From an uncultured Opitutaceae bacterium (GTDB lineage Bacteria > Verrucomicrobiota > Verrucomicrobiia > Opitutales > Opitutaceae), in NCBI GenBank assembly GCA_903929355.1, contig CAIYUN010000017.1:124001-188000 (forward strand): a stretch of DNA of 64,000 nucleotides, read 5' to 3'. Below, piece after piece: positions 1-8,538 of the stretch (position 1 is the first letter of the stretch; each line of letters begins with the position of its first letter). Below the pieces are notes generated by a model that saw only the letters and a program-made list of their open reading frames with translations, did no database searches and was not told the origin of the DNA. The translations under genes were made by a program, and so were the position numbers.

Positions 1-1
1 G

Positions 2-901
2 CTCCGCCAGGCGCGCCGCCTCCCCGCCGACCTCACGATCGTCCACAACGAGGTGCCGCACTGGGCCGGCACGCATCTGCTCGCCGACGGTCGCCGGGTG
101 GCTGCGGACATGGAGGACTGGCATTCGGAGGACTTGCTGCCCGGGGAGCGCGCCGGCCGGCCGCTCGCCCGGATTCGCGCGACCGAGCGGGCGCTGTTGC
201 ACCGGGCGTCCTACGTCTCCACCACCTCGCACGCGCTCGCCGTCGCGCTGCAGGCCCGCCATGGCGGCCGGTCGCCCCTGGTCTTCAGCAACGCCTTCCC
301 GCTTCAGCCCGACCCGCGGCGCGGTCCGCCCGGCGAGCCGCCGGCTTTTTTTTGGTTTTCGCAGACACTCGGGCCCGGCCGCGGCCTGGAGCTCTTTCTC
401 GCCGCGTGGCGATTGACGCGCGAGCCGAGCCGTCTCGTGCTGCTCGGCTCGCCGCGCGCCGGCTATGTCGAGGAACTGCGGGCGCGGCTCCCGTCGGAGC
501 GGCAAGGGCGGGTGGAACTGCTGCCGCTGGTCCCGCCGGACGGGCTGGCGTCAATCATCGCGCGCCATGACCTTGGGCTCGCGCTGGAGCAGCCGTTTAT
601 CCTTAATCGCGACCTCACCATCACGAACAAGATCCTCCAGTATCTCAACGCCGGCCTCGCCGTGGTGGCCAGCGACACCGCCGGCCAGCGCGAGGTGCTC
701 GCCGGCGCGCCGGAGGCCGGAGTGCTCGTGGAACTGGCGGAGACGACCCAGCTGGCCGGCCGGCTGGACGGGCTGCTGGCCGACCGGGGGGCGCTCGCCG
801 CGCGCTCGCGGGCGGCGCGGCGGCTGGCCGAGGACCAATACTGCTGGGAACATGAGGCCCCGCGCCTGCTCAACGCCGTGACCACCGCGCTGGTGGCCTG
901 A
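2..901 (+). CDS. glycosyltransferase, GT4-like (5' end outside window)
   Basis: The frame is open from the first complete codon at base 2, so the gene begins upstream; 299 residues are visible. The C-terminal half resembles the nucleotide-sugar-binding Rossmann domain of GT-B enzymes: a segment with LLGSPRAG, then NKILQYLNAGLAVVASDTAGQ, the usual place where family 4 enzymes bind the sugar-nucleotide diphosphate. The visible N-terminal part contains NEVPHW and ADMEDWHSED, consistent with an acceptor domain. It lies 3 bp before a PIG-L deacetylase in a co-directional polysaccharide operon. It probably adds one sugar to a lipid-linked surface glycan in the cytoplasm; donor and acceptor cannot be told from sequence. 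Confidence 0.75.
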   Translation, partial: LRQARRLPADLTIVHNEVPHWAGTHLLADGRRVAADMEDWHSEDLLPGERAGRPLARIRATERALLHRASYVSTTSHALAVALQARHGGRSPLVFSNAFPLQPDPRRGPPGEPPAFFWFSQTLGPGRGLELFLAAWRLTREPSRLVLLGSPRAGYVEELRARLPSERQGRVELLPLVPPDGLASIIARHDLGLALEQPFILNRDLTITNKILQYLNAGLAVVASDTAGQREVLAGAPEAGVLVELAETTQLAGRLDGLLADRGALAARSRAARRLAEDQYCWEHEAPRLLNAVTTALVA

Positions 902-904
902 CCC

Positions 905-1732
905 ATGACGCCGGAACCGACCCTCTTCGCCAGCCCCAGCCGAAATATCGGGGGCGAGCCCCGGGGGGCGGGCGTCAAACTCCGCCTACGGCGCGGCCTC
1001 CACGCCCTGCTTCGCGCGGCGCTCCGGCTGCGCAGCCAACCCTACCGGCCCGCTGCCGGCCCCGATCCGGTCACCCTGGTCATCGCCCCGCACCCCGATG
1101 ATGACGTGCTCGGTTGCGGGGGCTTGGTGGCGCGCAAGCGGCTCGATGGTCTCCGGATCCATGTCGTTTATCTCACCGATGGCGGTGCCTCGCACTGCGG
1201 GCATCCCGGCCTGACCCCGGCGAATCTGGTGCCACAGCGGCAGGCCGAGGCGCGGTCCGGCCTGCGGGTGCTGGGGGTGGACAGCGCCGAGACGACCTTT
1301 CTTGGCGTGGCCGACGGCACGCTTGACCACCTGGCGCCGGCGGCCGCGGCCGCGCTGGTGACGCGCCTGGCGGAGTTGCTGGATGGGGTCCGCCCCGATG
1401 AAATCCTCCTGCCCTGCCGGCGCGACGGCAGCAGCGAGCACGAGGCGGCGTTTCGCCTGGTGCGCCGGGCGGCGGACGCCACGGGACGGAGGTTCCGGTG
1501 GCTCGAGTATCCGGTGTGGGCCTGGTGGAGCCCGCGCCTGCTGGCGCGGGTGCTGCTGACCAGCCGGCGGGTCTGGCGCCGGGAGTTCGCCGGCTATGTG
1601 CCGGTCAAGCGCGAGGCGCTGACCAGGCACCGTTCGCAATTGGAGCCGACCCCGCCGTGGACGCGGCCGGTCCTGTCGCCCGCCTTTGTCGCATTTTTTC
1701 TCCAACCGGTGGAATACTTTTTCGAGTCATGA
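905..1732 (+). CDS. PIG-L/LmbE-family deacetylase
   Basis: The 275-residue protein carries the family's zinc-site motif as APHPDDDVLGCGG at about residues 60-72 (canonical AHPDDE), followed by HVVYLTDGG and, later, DGSSEHEAAF, which fits the second metal-binding His region. Known members remove N-acetyl groups from GlcNAc-containing lipids, mycothiol precursors or antibiotics. Placed between glycosyltransferases, it most likely deacetylates an N-acetyl-amino sugar of the polysaccharide or its lipid-linked intermediate. The ATG at 905 is 3 bp after the previous stop, and its own stop overlaps the next start (ATGA). About 55 residues precede the core fold and contain no obvious signal peptide, so a cytoplasmic enzyme is inferred. 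Confidence 0.85.
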   Translation: MTPEPTLFASPSRNIGGEPRGAGVKLRLRRGLHALLRAALRLRSQPYRPAAGPDPVTLVIAPHPDDDVLGCGGLVARKRLDGLRIHVVYLTDGGASHCGHPGLTPANLVPQRQAEARSGLRVLGVDSAETTFLGVADGTLDHLAPAAAAALVTRLAELLDGVRPDEILLPCRRDGSSEHEAAFRLVRRAADATGRRFRWLEYPVWAWWSPRLLARVLLTSRRVWRREFAGYVPVKREALTRHRSQLEPTPPWTRPVLSPAFVAFFLQPVEYFFES

Positions 1733-3051
1733 AGCTCCCCCGCGTCCTCATCGTCTCCCCCCACTGGCCGCCGGTCAACGCGCCGGACATGCAGCGCGCG
1801 CGGCTGGCCCTGACCCATCTGCGCGGGCACGGCTGGGAACCGGTCGTACTGGCCGTGGAGCCGGCGATGGTGGAGGGTGCGGTGCTGGACCCGTTGCTGG
1901 AGGAGAGCTACCCGGCCGATGTGCGGGTGGTGCGGGTGCGCGGGATCCCGGTGCGGTTCACCCGTTGGGCCGGCGTGGGCGCGCTCTGGTGGCGGTGCGG
2001 GGGGGCGGTGCGCCGGGCCGGTGACGCCCTGCTGGCCGAAGGCGGCTTCGGGCTGGTGTTTTTCAGCACCACGCAGTTCGACGCGTTCGCCCTGGGCCCG
2101 CGCTGGCGGGCGCGATTCGGCGTGCCCTATGTCCTGGATTACCAGGACCCGTGGATCAACGATTACTACCGTCGCACGGGCACCCCGCCGCCGGGCGGCT
2201 GGCTGAAATTCAACCTCAGCCAGTGGTTGGCGAGAAGGCGCGAGCCGGCCGCCGTGCGCGGGGCGGCCGCCATCATCGCGGTATCCGACGCTTACGGGAA
2301 AGGTCTGGCCCGCACCTACCCGTGGTTCGACGCGCGCACCGTCAAACTCCTGCCCTTCGGTGCCGCCGACTCGGATTTCGCGGTCGCGGCCCGGCCCCGG
2401 CCGGCGAAGCCGCTGGTGGATTTTGACGATGGAAACTTCTACCACATCTACGCCGGCCGTTGCGGGCCCGACATGTCGTTCTCGATGTCGGTGATTTTCC
2501 GGGCCTTCAAGTTCTACCTGCAATCGCACCCGGCCGAGGCCGCGCGGGTGAGGTTTCACTTCATTGGCACCGACTACGCGCCGCCGCCGCTCGGCCGGGA
2601 GTGGGCGATGCCGATCGCGCGCGCCGAGGGCATCGAAAACCATGTGCGCGAGCACTGCTACCGCGTGCCGTATTTTGACGCCCTGCACTACCTGCAAAAG
2701 GCGGACGCCTTGCTGGCGGTGGGTTCCAACGACCCGACCTACAGCGCCTCGAAGATCTTCCCCTACATCCTGGCGCGCCGTCCCATGCTGGTGGTGTTTC
2801 ATGAGCAAAGCCCGGTGCTGGCCTTTGCCCGTCAGGCCGGGGTGGGAATGCGGCTGAGCTTCAGCGGTCCGGGGGACATCAACCATCTGGCCGCCGAGGT
2901 GCACCGCCACTGGTTTGTGGACGGCGGAAGAAATCGGTATGCGCCGTTTGACGCGGCGGCCTTTGCGCCGTTCACCGCCTCGAACCTCACCGCCCGGCTG
3001 GCGAAGATCTTTGACGGCGCGGCCGCGACCCGCGAGGGAGGGGGCCGATGA
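1729..3051 (+). CDS. glycosyltransferase, GT4-like, 440 aa
   Basis: The frame is open further upstream, but the ATG at 1729 overlaps the preceding stop (ATGA) and gives a protein starting MKLPRVLIVSPHWPPVN, the typical first beta strand and glycine-poor loop of WbuB-like GT4 enzymes. DYQDPW near residue 140 and the later SASKIFPYILARRPMLVV segment match the N-domain acceptor region and the C-domain donor region of the GT-B fold. The stop overlaps the next start. It is a cytoplasmic glycosyltransferase of the surface-polysaccharide operon; substrate unknown. Confidence 0.8.
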   Translation: MKLPRVLIVSPHWPPVNAPDMQRARLALTHLRGHGWEPVVLAVEPAMVEGAVLDPLLEESYPADVRVVRVRGIPVRFTRWAGVGALWWRCGGAVRRAGDALLAEGGFGLVFFSTTQFDAFALGPRWRARFGVPYVLDYQDPWINDYYRRTGTPPPGGWLKFNLSQWLARRREPAAVRGAAAIIAVSDAYGKGLARTYPWFDARTVKLLPFGAADSDFAVAARPRPAKPLVDFDDGNFYHIYAGRCGPDMSFSMSVIFRAFKFYLQSHPAEAARVRFHFIGTDYAPPPLGREWAMPIARAEGIENHVREHCYRVPYFDALHYLQKADALLAVGSNDPTYSASKIFPYILARRPMLVVFHEQSPVLAFARQAGVGMRLSFSGPGDINHLAAEVHRHWFVDGGRNRYAPFDAAAFAPFTASNLTARLAKIFDGAAATREGGGR

Positions 3052-4487
3052 GCCAACCGCCCGGAGTCAGCCCCCCGGCCGTACCGGTGTCCGAGAACCA
3101 GCGGCGCAGCCACCAGCTGTTTCGCCTCGGGCTCGGCGCGGCCCTGGCGACCGCCGCCTATTATGTCATCAAGAATGACATTGCCGATCCGCTGCATCTC
3201 TACCTGGGTCTGGTGATCGTGGGGCTGGCATTTCTGCCCGCCCTGCGGTGGGCGCGTGAGGGCAATTTCCAGTTCCCGGTTTTTGAGGTCTTCATGCTCA
3301 CCATGGTGACCACCTACGCGTTGCCGCTGCTCAACGGCCACTCGCAATTAAGCCTGTATGACTCCGGCACGATCTCCACGGCGGGGCTGTTGGTCATCGT
3401 CCACCAAATCGCCGCCTTGGTGACCTATTATTCGACCCCGGCCCGGCCCGGCCGGGGCGGATTCTGGACCGAGGAGCTGATCTCGACGCATTCGTTGCGT
3501 TTCCTGCGCGGCGGCGTGGTGCTGTGCACCGTCTACACCTATGTCAGCCAGTTCACCGGACTGATCCCCAATGATCTGGCCGGGGTGCTGCGCGCGGTGC
3601 TCTTCGGGGTGGGCATTGTGAGCAGCTTCGTGCTGGCCCGCATGTGGGGCCAGGGGATCCTGGCCCGGGGTGACAAGGTGATGCTCGCCGTGCTGATGTT
3701 TGCGCAGATCTACATGAGTTTGTCGTCGCTCGTCATGATCTCCGGCATGTCCACGCTGCTCCTGGCCGTGCTGGGGTACATTTCGGGCGGCCGCAAGGTC
3801 CCCTTGCTCCTGCTGGTGCCCGCCCTGCTCCTGTTTGCGGTGCTGCACAACGGCAAGTCGGCCATGCGCCTGCGCTATTGGAGCGAGGACAAGGGTGGCC
3901 AGGAACAGGTGACTTTCACCGACCTGCCCGCCTTTTACTCGGAGTGGGTGTCGGCCGGCCTGGCGGGGGGAGGTGAGCAGACCACGACCACGAGCAAGAT
4001 CATCGACCGCGCCTCGCTCTTCCACATCGTCTGCCTGGTCGTCAGCCGCACCCCCGATCCGCTCGACTACCTCTACGGCCAGACTTACACCTACATTCCC
4101 GGCCAGTTTGTGCCGCGCTTTTTCTGGCCCGACAAACCGGTCGGCCATATCGCCACCAACGTGATCGGAATGCACTACGGCATGATTGATCAGGAAAGCA
4201 CGCTCAAGACCACCATCGCCATCGGCCTGCTCGCGGAGGCTTATGCCAATTTCGGCCTCCTCGGCGGCATCTTCATCGGCGCCTTCATGGGGTTTTTCCT
4301 GCGCAAAACCACCGGGCTGGCCGCGAACAGCCCGATGCTCTCGCCCGGCGGCCTGCTGTTGGTCGTGCTCATGGCCTGGTCGTTCCAGACCGAATTCACG
4401 CTCAGCATCTGGCTTTCCTCGCTCTTCCAGGCCCTCGTCGCCGTGGTCGTGCTCCCGCTGGCGCTCCGGCGCCTGCTGGGCGGCTGA
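3048..4487 (+). CDS. Wzy-like oligosaccharide repeat-unit polymerase
   Basis: This 479-residue polytopic membrane protein has about ten to twelve hydrophobic segments and a long polar loop between about residues 275 and 355 (SEDKGGQEQV to FFWPDKP). That topology, and the loop ending in a GQFVPRFFWPDKP-like segment, are typical of O-antigen/EPS repeat-unit polymerases, which join undecaprenyl-PP-linked repeats at the periplasmic face. It starts in ATGA overlap with the glycosyltransferase before it. Sequence conservation in this class is low, so the call rests on topology and context. A second polymerase/ligase candidate lies at 9659-11182, so one may polymerise and the other ligate. Confidence 0.65.
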   Translation: MSQPPGVSPPAVPVSENQRRSHQLFRLGLGAALATAAYYVIKNDIADPLHLYLGLVIVGLAFLPALRWAREGNFQFPVFEVFMLTMVTTYALPLLNGHSQLSLYDSGTISTAGLLVIVHQIAALVTYYSTPARPGRGGFWTEELISTHSLRFLRGGVVLCTVYTYVSQFTGLIPNDLAGVLRAVLFGVGIVSSFVLARMWGQGILARGDKVMLAVLMFAQIYMSLSSLVMISGMSTLLLAVLGYISGGRKVPLLLLVPALLLFAVLHNGKSAMRLRYWSEDKGGQEQVTFTDLPAFYSEWVSAGLAGGGEQTTTTSKIIDRASLFHIVCLVVSRTPDPLDYLYGQTYTYIPGQFVPRFFWPDKPVGHIATNVIGMHYGMIDQESTLKTTIAIGLLAEAYANFGLLGGIFIGAFMGFFLRKTTGLAANSPMLSPGGLLLVVLMAWSFQTEFTLSIWLSSLFQALVAVVVLPLALRRLLGG

Positions 4488-4514
4488 AGACCGGCCCTCC
4501 CCCACATCCCGCCT

Positions 4515-5681
4515 GTGCGTCTTGCGATCGTCATTTCCCACCCCACCCAGTATTACAGCCCGTGGTTCACCTGGCTGGCCACGCACACCCCGGTCGAGCT
4601 CCGGGTGTTTTACCTTTGGGACTTCGGGGTGCGCGCGCAAACGGACCGCCAGTTTGGGGCCGCGTTCGCGTGGGATCGCGACCTCCTCGCGGGCCATGCC
4701 CATGAGTTTGTCCCCAACCGCGCCCGCGATCCGGGCACCCATCATTTCAACGGGCTCGACAACCCTGGTCTCCCGGCCCGACTCCGCGCCTGGTCGCCCG
4801 AAGCCGTGCTCGTGTTCGGCTACAACTACCGCACCCAGTTGGGGCTGGTGCTCCGGCGGCCCGCGCCGCTCCTCTTCCGGGGGGACTCGCACCTGCTCGG
4901 CCGCCCCGCCCCGCGGGGACCCAAGCGCTGGCTGCTCGGCCGCCTCTTCGCGCGTTTTGCCGCGATCACCTATGTCGGCGCGGCCAACCGCGATTACTTC
5001 CGCGCCTATGGCGTGCCCGACGCCCGGCTCCATTTCGTGCCCCATTGCGTGGACGCCGCCCATTTTGTCGCGACCCCGGCCGCGCGGGCCGCCGCCGCCG
5101 CGCTGCGCGGGCAGCTTGGGCTGGGCCAACGCCGGGTGGTCCTGTTCGCCGGCAAACTGGTCCCGGCCAAGCAGCCCCGCGAACTCCTGGCTGCTTTTCA
5201 GGCCCTCGCGCCGGCCGACGCCGCCCTGGTCTTTGTCGGCAGCGGGGAGGAGCTGCCCGCCCTCGAGGCCGCGGCCGCCGCGTGCCCCGCCTGCTGCGTG
5301 CGCTTTCTGCCCTTCGCGAACCAAAGCGAGATGCCCGCACGTTATCTCCTGGCCGACCTGTTCGTTTTGCCCTCGCGGGGTCTTTACGAAACCTGGGGGC
5401 TGGCCGTCAACGAGGCCATGCACCTGGGCGTGCCGTGCCTGGTCAGCGACCGCGTTGGCTGCCAGCGTGACCTCGTGACCGAGGGGGAGACCGGCTGGGT
5501 CTTTCGCGCCGACGACCCCGCGCAGCTCCGCGAAAAGCTCGCGGACGCGCTCGCCGCCGATCTGGCCCCGTTCCGCCCGCGCGTGGCCGCGCGCATCGCC
5601 GGCTACACCTATGCCGCCGCAGCCACGGGTCTGCTGGCCGCGGTCAGGAGTGCCGTGCCCGGCCGGCCGGCGGTGGGCTGA
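4515..5681 (+). CDS. glycosyltransferase, GT4
   Basis: The 388-residue protein starts at GTG 4515 (MRLAIVISHPTQYYSPWF), 27 bp after the previous stop; no better start exists. The C-terminal domain has VVLFAGKLVPAKQP, then VFVGSGEELP and FVLPSRGLYETWGLAVNEAM. The last contains the E-x7-E-type motif (ETWGLAVNE) of GT4 retaining enzymes that contacts the donor ribose/phosphate. The N-terminal ISHPTQYYSP is common in GT4 proteins of exopolysaccharide clusters. It acts in the cytoplasm on the lipid-linked acceptor; the sugar is unknown. Confidence 0.85.
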   Translation: MRLAIVISHPTQYYSPWFTWLATHTPVELRVFYLWDFGVRAQTDRQFGAAFAWDRDLLAGHAHEFVPNRARDPGTHHFNGLDNPGLPARLRAWSPEAVLVFGYNYRTQLGLVLRRPAPLLFRGDSHLLGRPAPRGPKRWLLGRLFARFAAITYVGAANRDYFRAYGVPDARLHFVPHCVDAAHFVATPAARAAAAALRGQLGLGQRRVVLFAGKLVPAKQPRELLAAFQALAPADAALVFVGSGEELPALEAAAAACPACCVRFLPFANQSEMPARYLLADLFVLPSRGLYETWGLAVNEAMHLGVPCLVSDRVGCQRDLVTEGETGWVFRADDPAQLREKLADALAADLAPFRPRVAARIAGYTYAAAATGLLAAVRSAVPGRPAVG

Positions 5682-5708
5682 GCGGCCCAGGCCCCATTTC
5701 CATCTCGC

Positions 5709-6863
5709 ATGAAAATCACCATTGTCATGGGCTTTTTTCTCCCCGTACCCGCGCTGGCCGGAGGCGCGACGGAGAAAATCTGGCTGCGGCTGGCCGGGCT
5801 GATGACCGCCGCCGGCCACGACGTGACGGTCGTCTCCCGCCGCTGGCCTGGTCTGCCGGATCACGAGACGTCGGGCCGGCTCACCCACCTGCGCCTGCCC
5901 GGGATGGGCCACACGCGCTCTCTGCCCTGCAATCTCATGCTGGACTTGCTCTGGGGCCTGCGCGTGGCGCGGGCGTTGCCGCCCGGCGACATCGTCGTGT
6001 GCAACACCGTCTCGCTCCCGGCCTGGCTGCGGCGGGTGAAACCGGCCGCCGGCCGGGTGGCGGTCGTGCTCGGCCGCATGCCCAAGGGCCAGAACCGCGT
6101 CTATGGGAACGTGGACCTGGTGCTGGCCACCAGCGAGGCGGTGGCCACCAAGGCCCGCGCTGAAAATCCACGCCTGGCCGACCGCATCCTGGTTTTCCCC
6201 AATCCGATCGACTGGCCGCTGCATGCCGGGGCCGCCGCGCAGGCCGCCGCCGGCGGGACGCTGACGATCGGTTATGTCGGCCGCATCCACCCCGAGAAGG
6301 GCCTCGAGCAACTGCTGGACGCCGCCGTCGCGCTGGTCGCGCGCCCGGGGTTGCCGCCATGGCGGCTGGTCCTCACCGGTCCGGTCTCCGTGGCCCAAGG
6401 CGGCGGAGGCGAGGCCTACCGGGACGCGCTGGTCGCCCGCTATGCCCAGTCGTTGGGCAGTCGGGTGACGTTTGAGGCGCCCGTGTTTGATGCCGGCCTT
6501 CTGGCCCGTCGTTATGGGGAGCTCGATATTTTCTGCTATCCGAGCCTGGCTGCGCAGGGTGAGGGCCTGAGCATCGCCCCCATCGAGGCGATGGCGGCCG
6601 GGGCGGTCCCGGTCGTCTCCCGGCTGGACTGCTATCGTGACCTCCTCGTCCCGGGCGAAAACGGCTGCCAGTTTGATCAGACCCGCCCGGAGGCCACCGC
6701 GGAGCTGGCCGAAATCCTCGCCGGCCTGCTCGCCGACCCCGCCCGCCGTCACGCGCTCGCCCGGCGGGCGCAGGCCACCGCGCGCCACCATGACTACGCC
6801 GCCACCGCGGACCTGTTGCTGGGCGCGTTTGCGGCGTTGACCAAACCCCGCGCCGCCCGCTAA
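5709..6863 (+). CDS. glycosyltransferase, GT4
   Basis: The 384-residue protein opens with MKITIVMGFFLPVPALAGGATEK, the first strand plus Gly-rich acceptor loop of GT4 enzymes. The donor domain has TIGYVGRIHPEKGLEQLLDA and, near residue 270, DIFCYPSLAAQGEGLSIAPIEAMAAG, the E-x7-E motif with a two-residue variation. The ATG is 27 bp after the upstream gene. It is one of several GT4 genes in this operon, so the repeat unit is probably at least a penta- to heptasaccharide if each adds one residue. Confidence 0.85.
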   Translation: MKITIVMGFFLPVPALAGGATEKIWLRLAGLMTAAGHDVTVVSRRWPGLPDHETSGRLTHLRLPGMGHTRSLPCNLMLDLLWGLRVARALPPGDIVVCNTVSLPAWLRRVKPAAGRVAVVLGRMPKGQNRVYGNVDLVLATSEAVATKARAENPRLADRILVFPNPIDWPLHAGAAAQAAAGGTLTIGYVGRIHPEKGLEQLLDAAVALVARPGLPPWRLVLTGPVSVAQGGGGEAYRDALVARYAQSLGSRVTFEAPVFDAGLLARRYGELDIFCYPSLAAQGEGLSIAPIEAMAAGAVPVVSRLDCYRDLLVPGENGCQFDQTRPEATAELAEILAGLLADPARRHALARRAQATARHHDYAATADLLLGAFAALTKPRAAR

Positions 6864-6871
6864 ACCCGCCC

Positions 6872-7438
6872 GTGCCCGATTCGACTCCGCCCTTTCTTGC
6901 CCAAGGCTGCGTTACGCCGTATCCGCGTGGCGAGGTGTTGCGCCGCTGGCTCTGGGCGCTCGTGCAGGCGACAGTTTTCCGGTGGAGCCCCCGTCCGTGC
7001 CACGCCTGGCGCGCGCGGTTGCTGGTTTGGTTCGGCGCCACCATTCCCGAGCCCGGCCAGGTGGTGGTGTTTCCCACCGTCCAAGTGCTGCACCCGTGGC
7101 AGCTCACGCTCGAACCCCGCGCCATGCTCGGCCGGCAGGTGATCGTTTACAACCCCGCCCGCGTCACGCTCGCGTATGGCGCGAATGTCAGCCAGCGCAC
7201 CCACTTGTGCGCGGGCACGCATGACTACACGCGCTGGGCCATGCCGCTCGACGCCCGCCCCATTGTGATCGGCCGCAACGCCTGGGTGGCCGCCGAGGTC
7301 TTCATCGGTCCCGGGGTGACCGTGGGCGAGCTCAGCGTGATCGGGGCGCGCTCGGTCGTCCTGAAAGACCAGCCCGCGCGCATGGTCTGCGCCGGCCATC
7401 CTTGCCGACCCCTGAAAATCCGTCCGGAGCCGGTATGA
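6872..7438 (+). CDS. WcaF-like O-acetyltransferase (left-handed beta helix)
   Basis: The 188-residue protein starts at GTG 6872. Hexapeptide-repeat character begins near residue 65, with GANVSQRTHLCAGTHDYT holding the His of WcaF/NodL-type acetyltransferases, then IVIGRNAWVAAEVFIGPGV and VTVGELSVIGARSVV turns, and a closing AGHPCRPLK cap. Such enzymes transfer acetyl from acetyl-CoA to a sugar hydroxyl during colanic-acid-type polysaccharide synthesis. The stop overlaps the start of the membrane acyltransferase that follows, so two different O-acylation steps seem to be encoded side by side. Confidence 0.85.
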   Translation: MPDSTPPFLAQGCVTPYPRGEVLRRWLWALVQATVFRWSPRPCHAWRARLLVWFGATIPEPGQVVVFPTVQVLHPWQLTLEPRAMLGRQVIVYNPARVTLAYGANVSQRTHLCAGTHDYTRWAMPLDARPIVIGRNAWVAAEVFIGPGVTVGELSVIGARSVVLKDQPARMVCAGHPCRPLKIRPEPV

Positions 7439-8538
7439 TCGAGGTCCCCCCGACCCCGGAGCCGGCCGGGCCGGCCCGGCCGGCGATGGCCGCCCCGCTG
7501 CTGCTCTGGCAGCTTGATGCCGTCCGGGGCGCGGCCGCGTGCTACATCGCCTGCGCGCATTTGTTCCGCGACCAGTTGGGCGGGAGGGTTCCCGTCCTGG
7601 GGTGGCTGCTGGGCTTTGGCCAGGAGGCGGTGATCGCGTTTTTTCTGCTGTCCGGCTTTGTGATCCATTGGTCGGTGGCGCACAAACCCGGCCTGCGTTT
7701 TGGCGCGTATCTGCGCGCCCGAGCGGTGCGCATCTATCCCCTGTTTGTGCTCACGCTCGTGGTGGCGGCGCTGGTGGCCCGCGGCCAGGCCCCGCCGGAC
7801 CCCCGCACCTCGTGGCCCACGTTCCTGGGCAATCTGCTCATGCTGCAGGACGCCGGGTTCGTCAAACCGGGGGTCTGGGTCGAGACGTATGCCGGCACGC
7901 TCGCGCTGTGGTCGCTGTCCTACGAGTGGTGGTTTTACATGATGTATTTTCCGCTCAGCACCCGGCTGCGACCGGGGGCGCAGGCCCGGGTGGTGGCGGC
8001 GATTTCGCTCAGCCAGGCGGTGATTTACCTGGTGTGGCCCAACCAGGCCTCGCGGTTCCTGTTTTATTTCTGCATTTGGTGGGCCGGTGTCGAGTTTGCC
8101 CGCGCCAAGCTCGCCCGGCGGGCGCCCGACCGGCGGATGCTGGCCGTTCCGGTCGGCGCCATCGCCCTCGTGGCGTTGCTGTTGGGCGTCGGGGTCTGGC
8201 GCCAGCACACCGCCGGCATTCCCCTGGCCTTGGGCACCCATCCGGTCTTGGAATTGCGGCACTTTGTGGCGGCACTGGTCATCATCGGCGTGGCCCTCCT
8301 CTGGCGGCGCGCCAGCTGGGTTGGATTCCGGCCGCTGTTCGGCGGTTTCGTCTGGATCGCGCCGTGGTCCTACGCCCTCTATCTGCTGCATGAGCCGCTG
8401 GGGGTGCATGCCCGCTGGCTCGACGCGGTCTCCAACCCGCTGCTCCGGGCGGGGTTCGGCGCCCTCCTCGTCTTTGGGATGGCGTGGCTGGCGGAGCGGT
8501 GGTTCCAACGCTGGTGTCGTCGCGTATTTCTTCCGTGA
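7435..8538 (+). CDS. membrane acyltransferase family 3 (OafA/YrhL type)
   Basis: The ATG at 7435 overlaps the previous stop; an upstream TTG in the same frame is less likely. The 367-residue protein has about ten transmembrane segments. The family signature is near the N-terminus: LDAVRGAAACYIACAHLF (R and H of the catalytic region), then AFFLLSGFVIHW, and YLRARAVRIYPLF with the conserved R-x10-type basic patch. Members move acyl groups (acetyl, succinyl) across the inner membrane onto O-antigen or exopolysaccharide sugars. It likely decorates the periplasmic glycan. The stop overlaps the following GTG start (GTGA). Confidence 0.9.
   Translation: MIEVPPTPEPAGPARPAMAAPLLLWQLDAVRGAAACYIACAHLFRDQLGGRVPVLGWLLGFGQEAVIAFFLLSGFVIHWSVAHKPGLRFGAYLRARAVRIYPLFVLTLVVAALVARGQAPPDPRTSWPTFLGNLLMLQDAGFVKPGVWVETYAGTLALWSLSYEWWFYMMYFPLSTRLRPGAQARVVAAISLSQAVIYLVWPNQASRFLFYFCIWWAGVEFARAKLARRAPDRRMLAVPVGAIALVALLLGVGVWRQHTAGIPLALGTHPVLELRHFVAALVIIGVALLWRRASWVGFRPLFGGFVWIAPWSYALYLLHEPLGVHARWLDAVSNPLLRAGFGALLVFGMAWLAERWFQRWCRRVFLP

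Noticed and set aside
3348-6791. A 1147-codon open frame on the minus strand opposite the polysaccharide genes
   Set aside because: It runs antisense to three clear plus-strand genes, is His/Gly/Arg-rich low complexity, and is a by-product of high GC.
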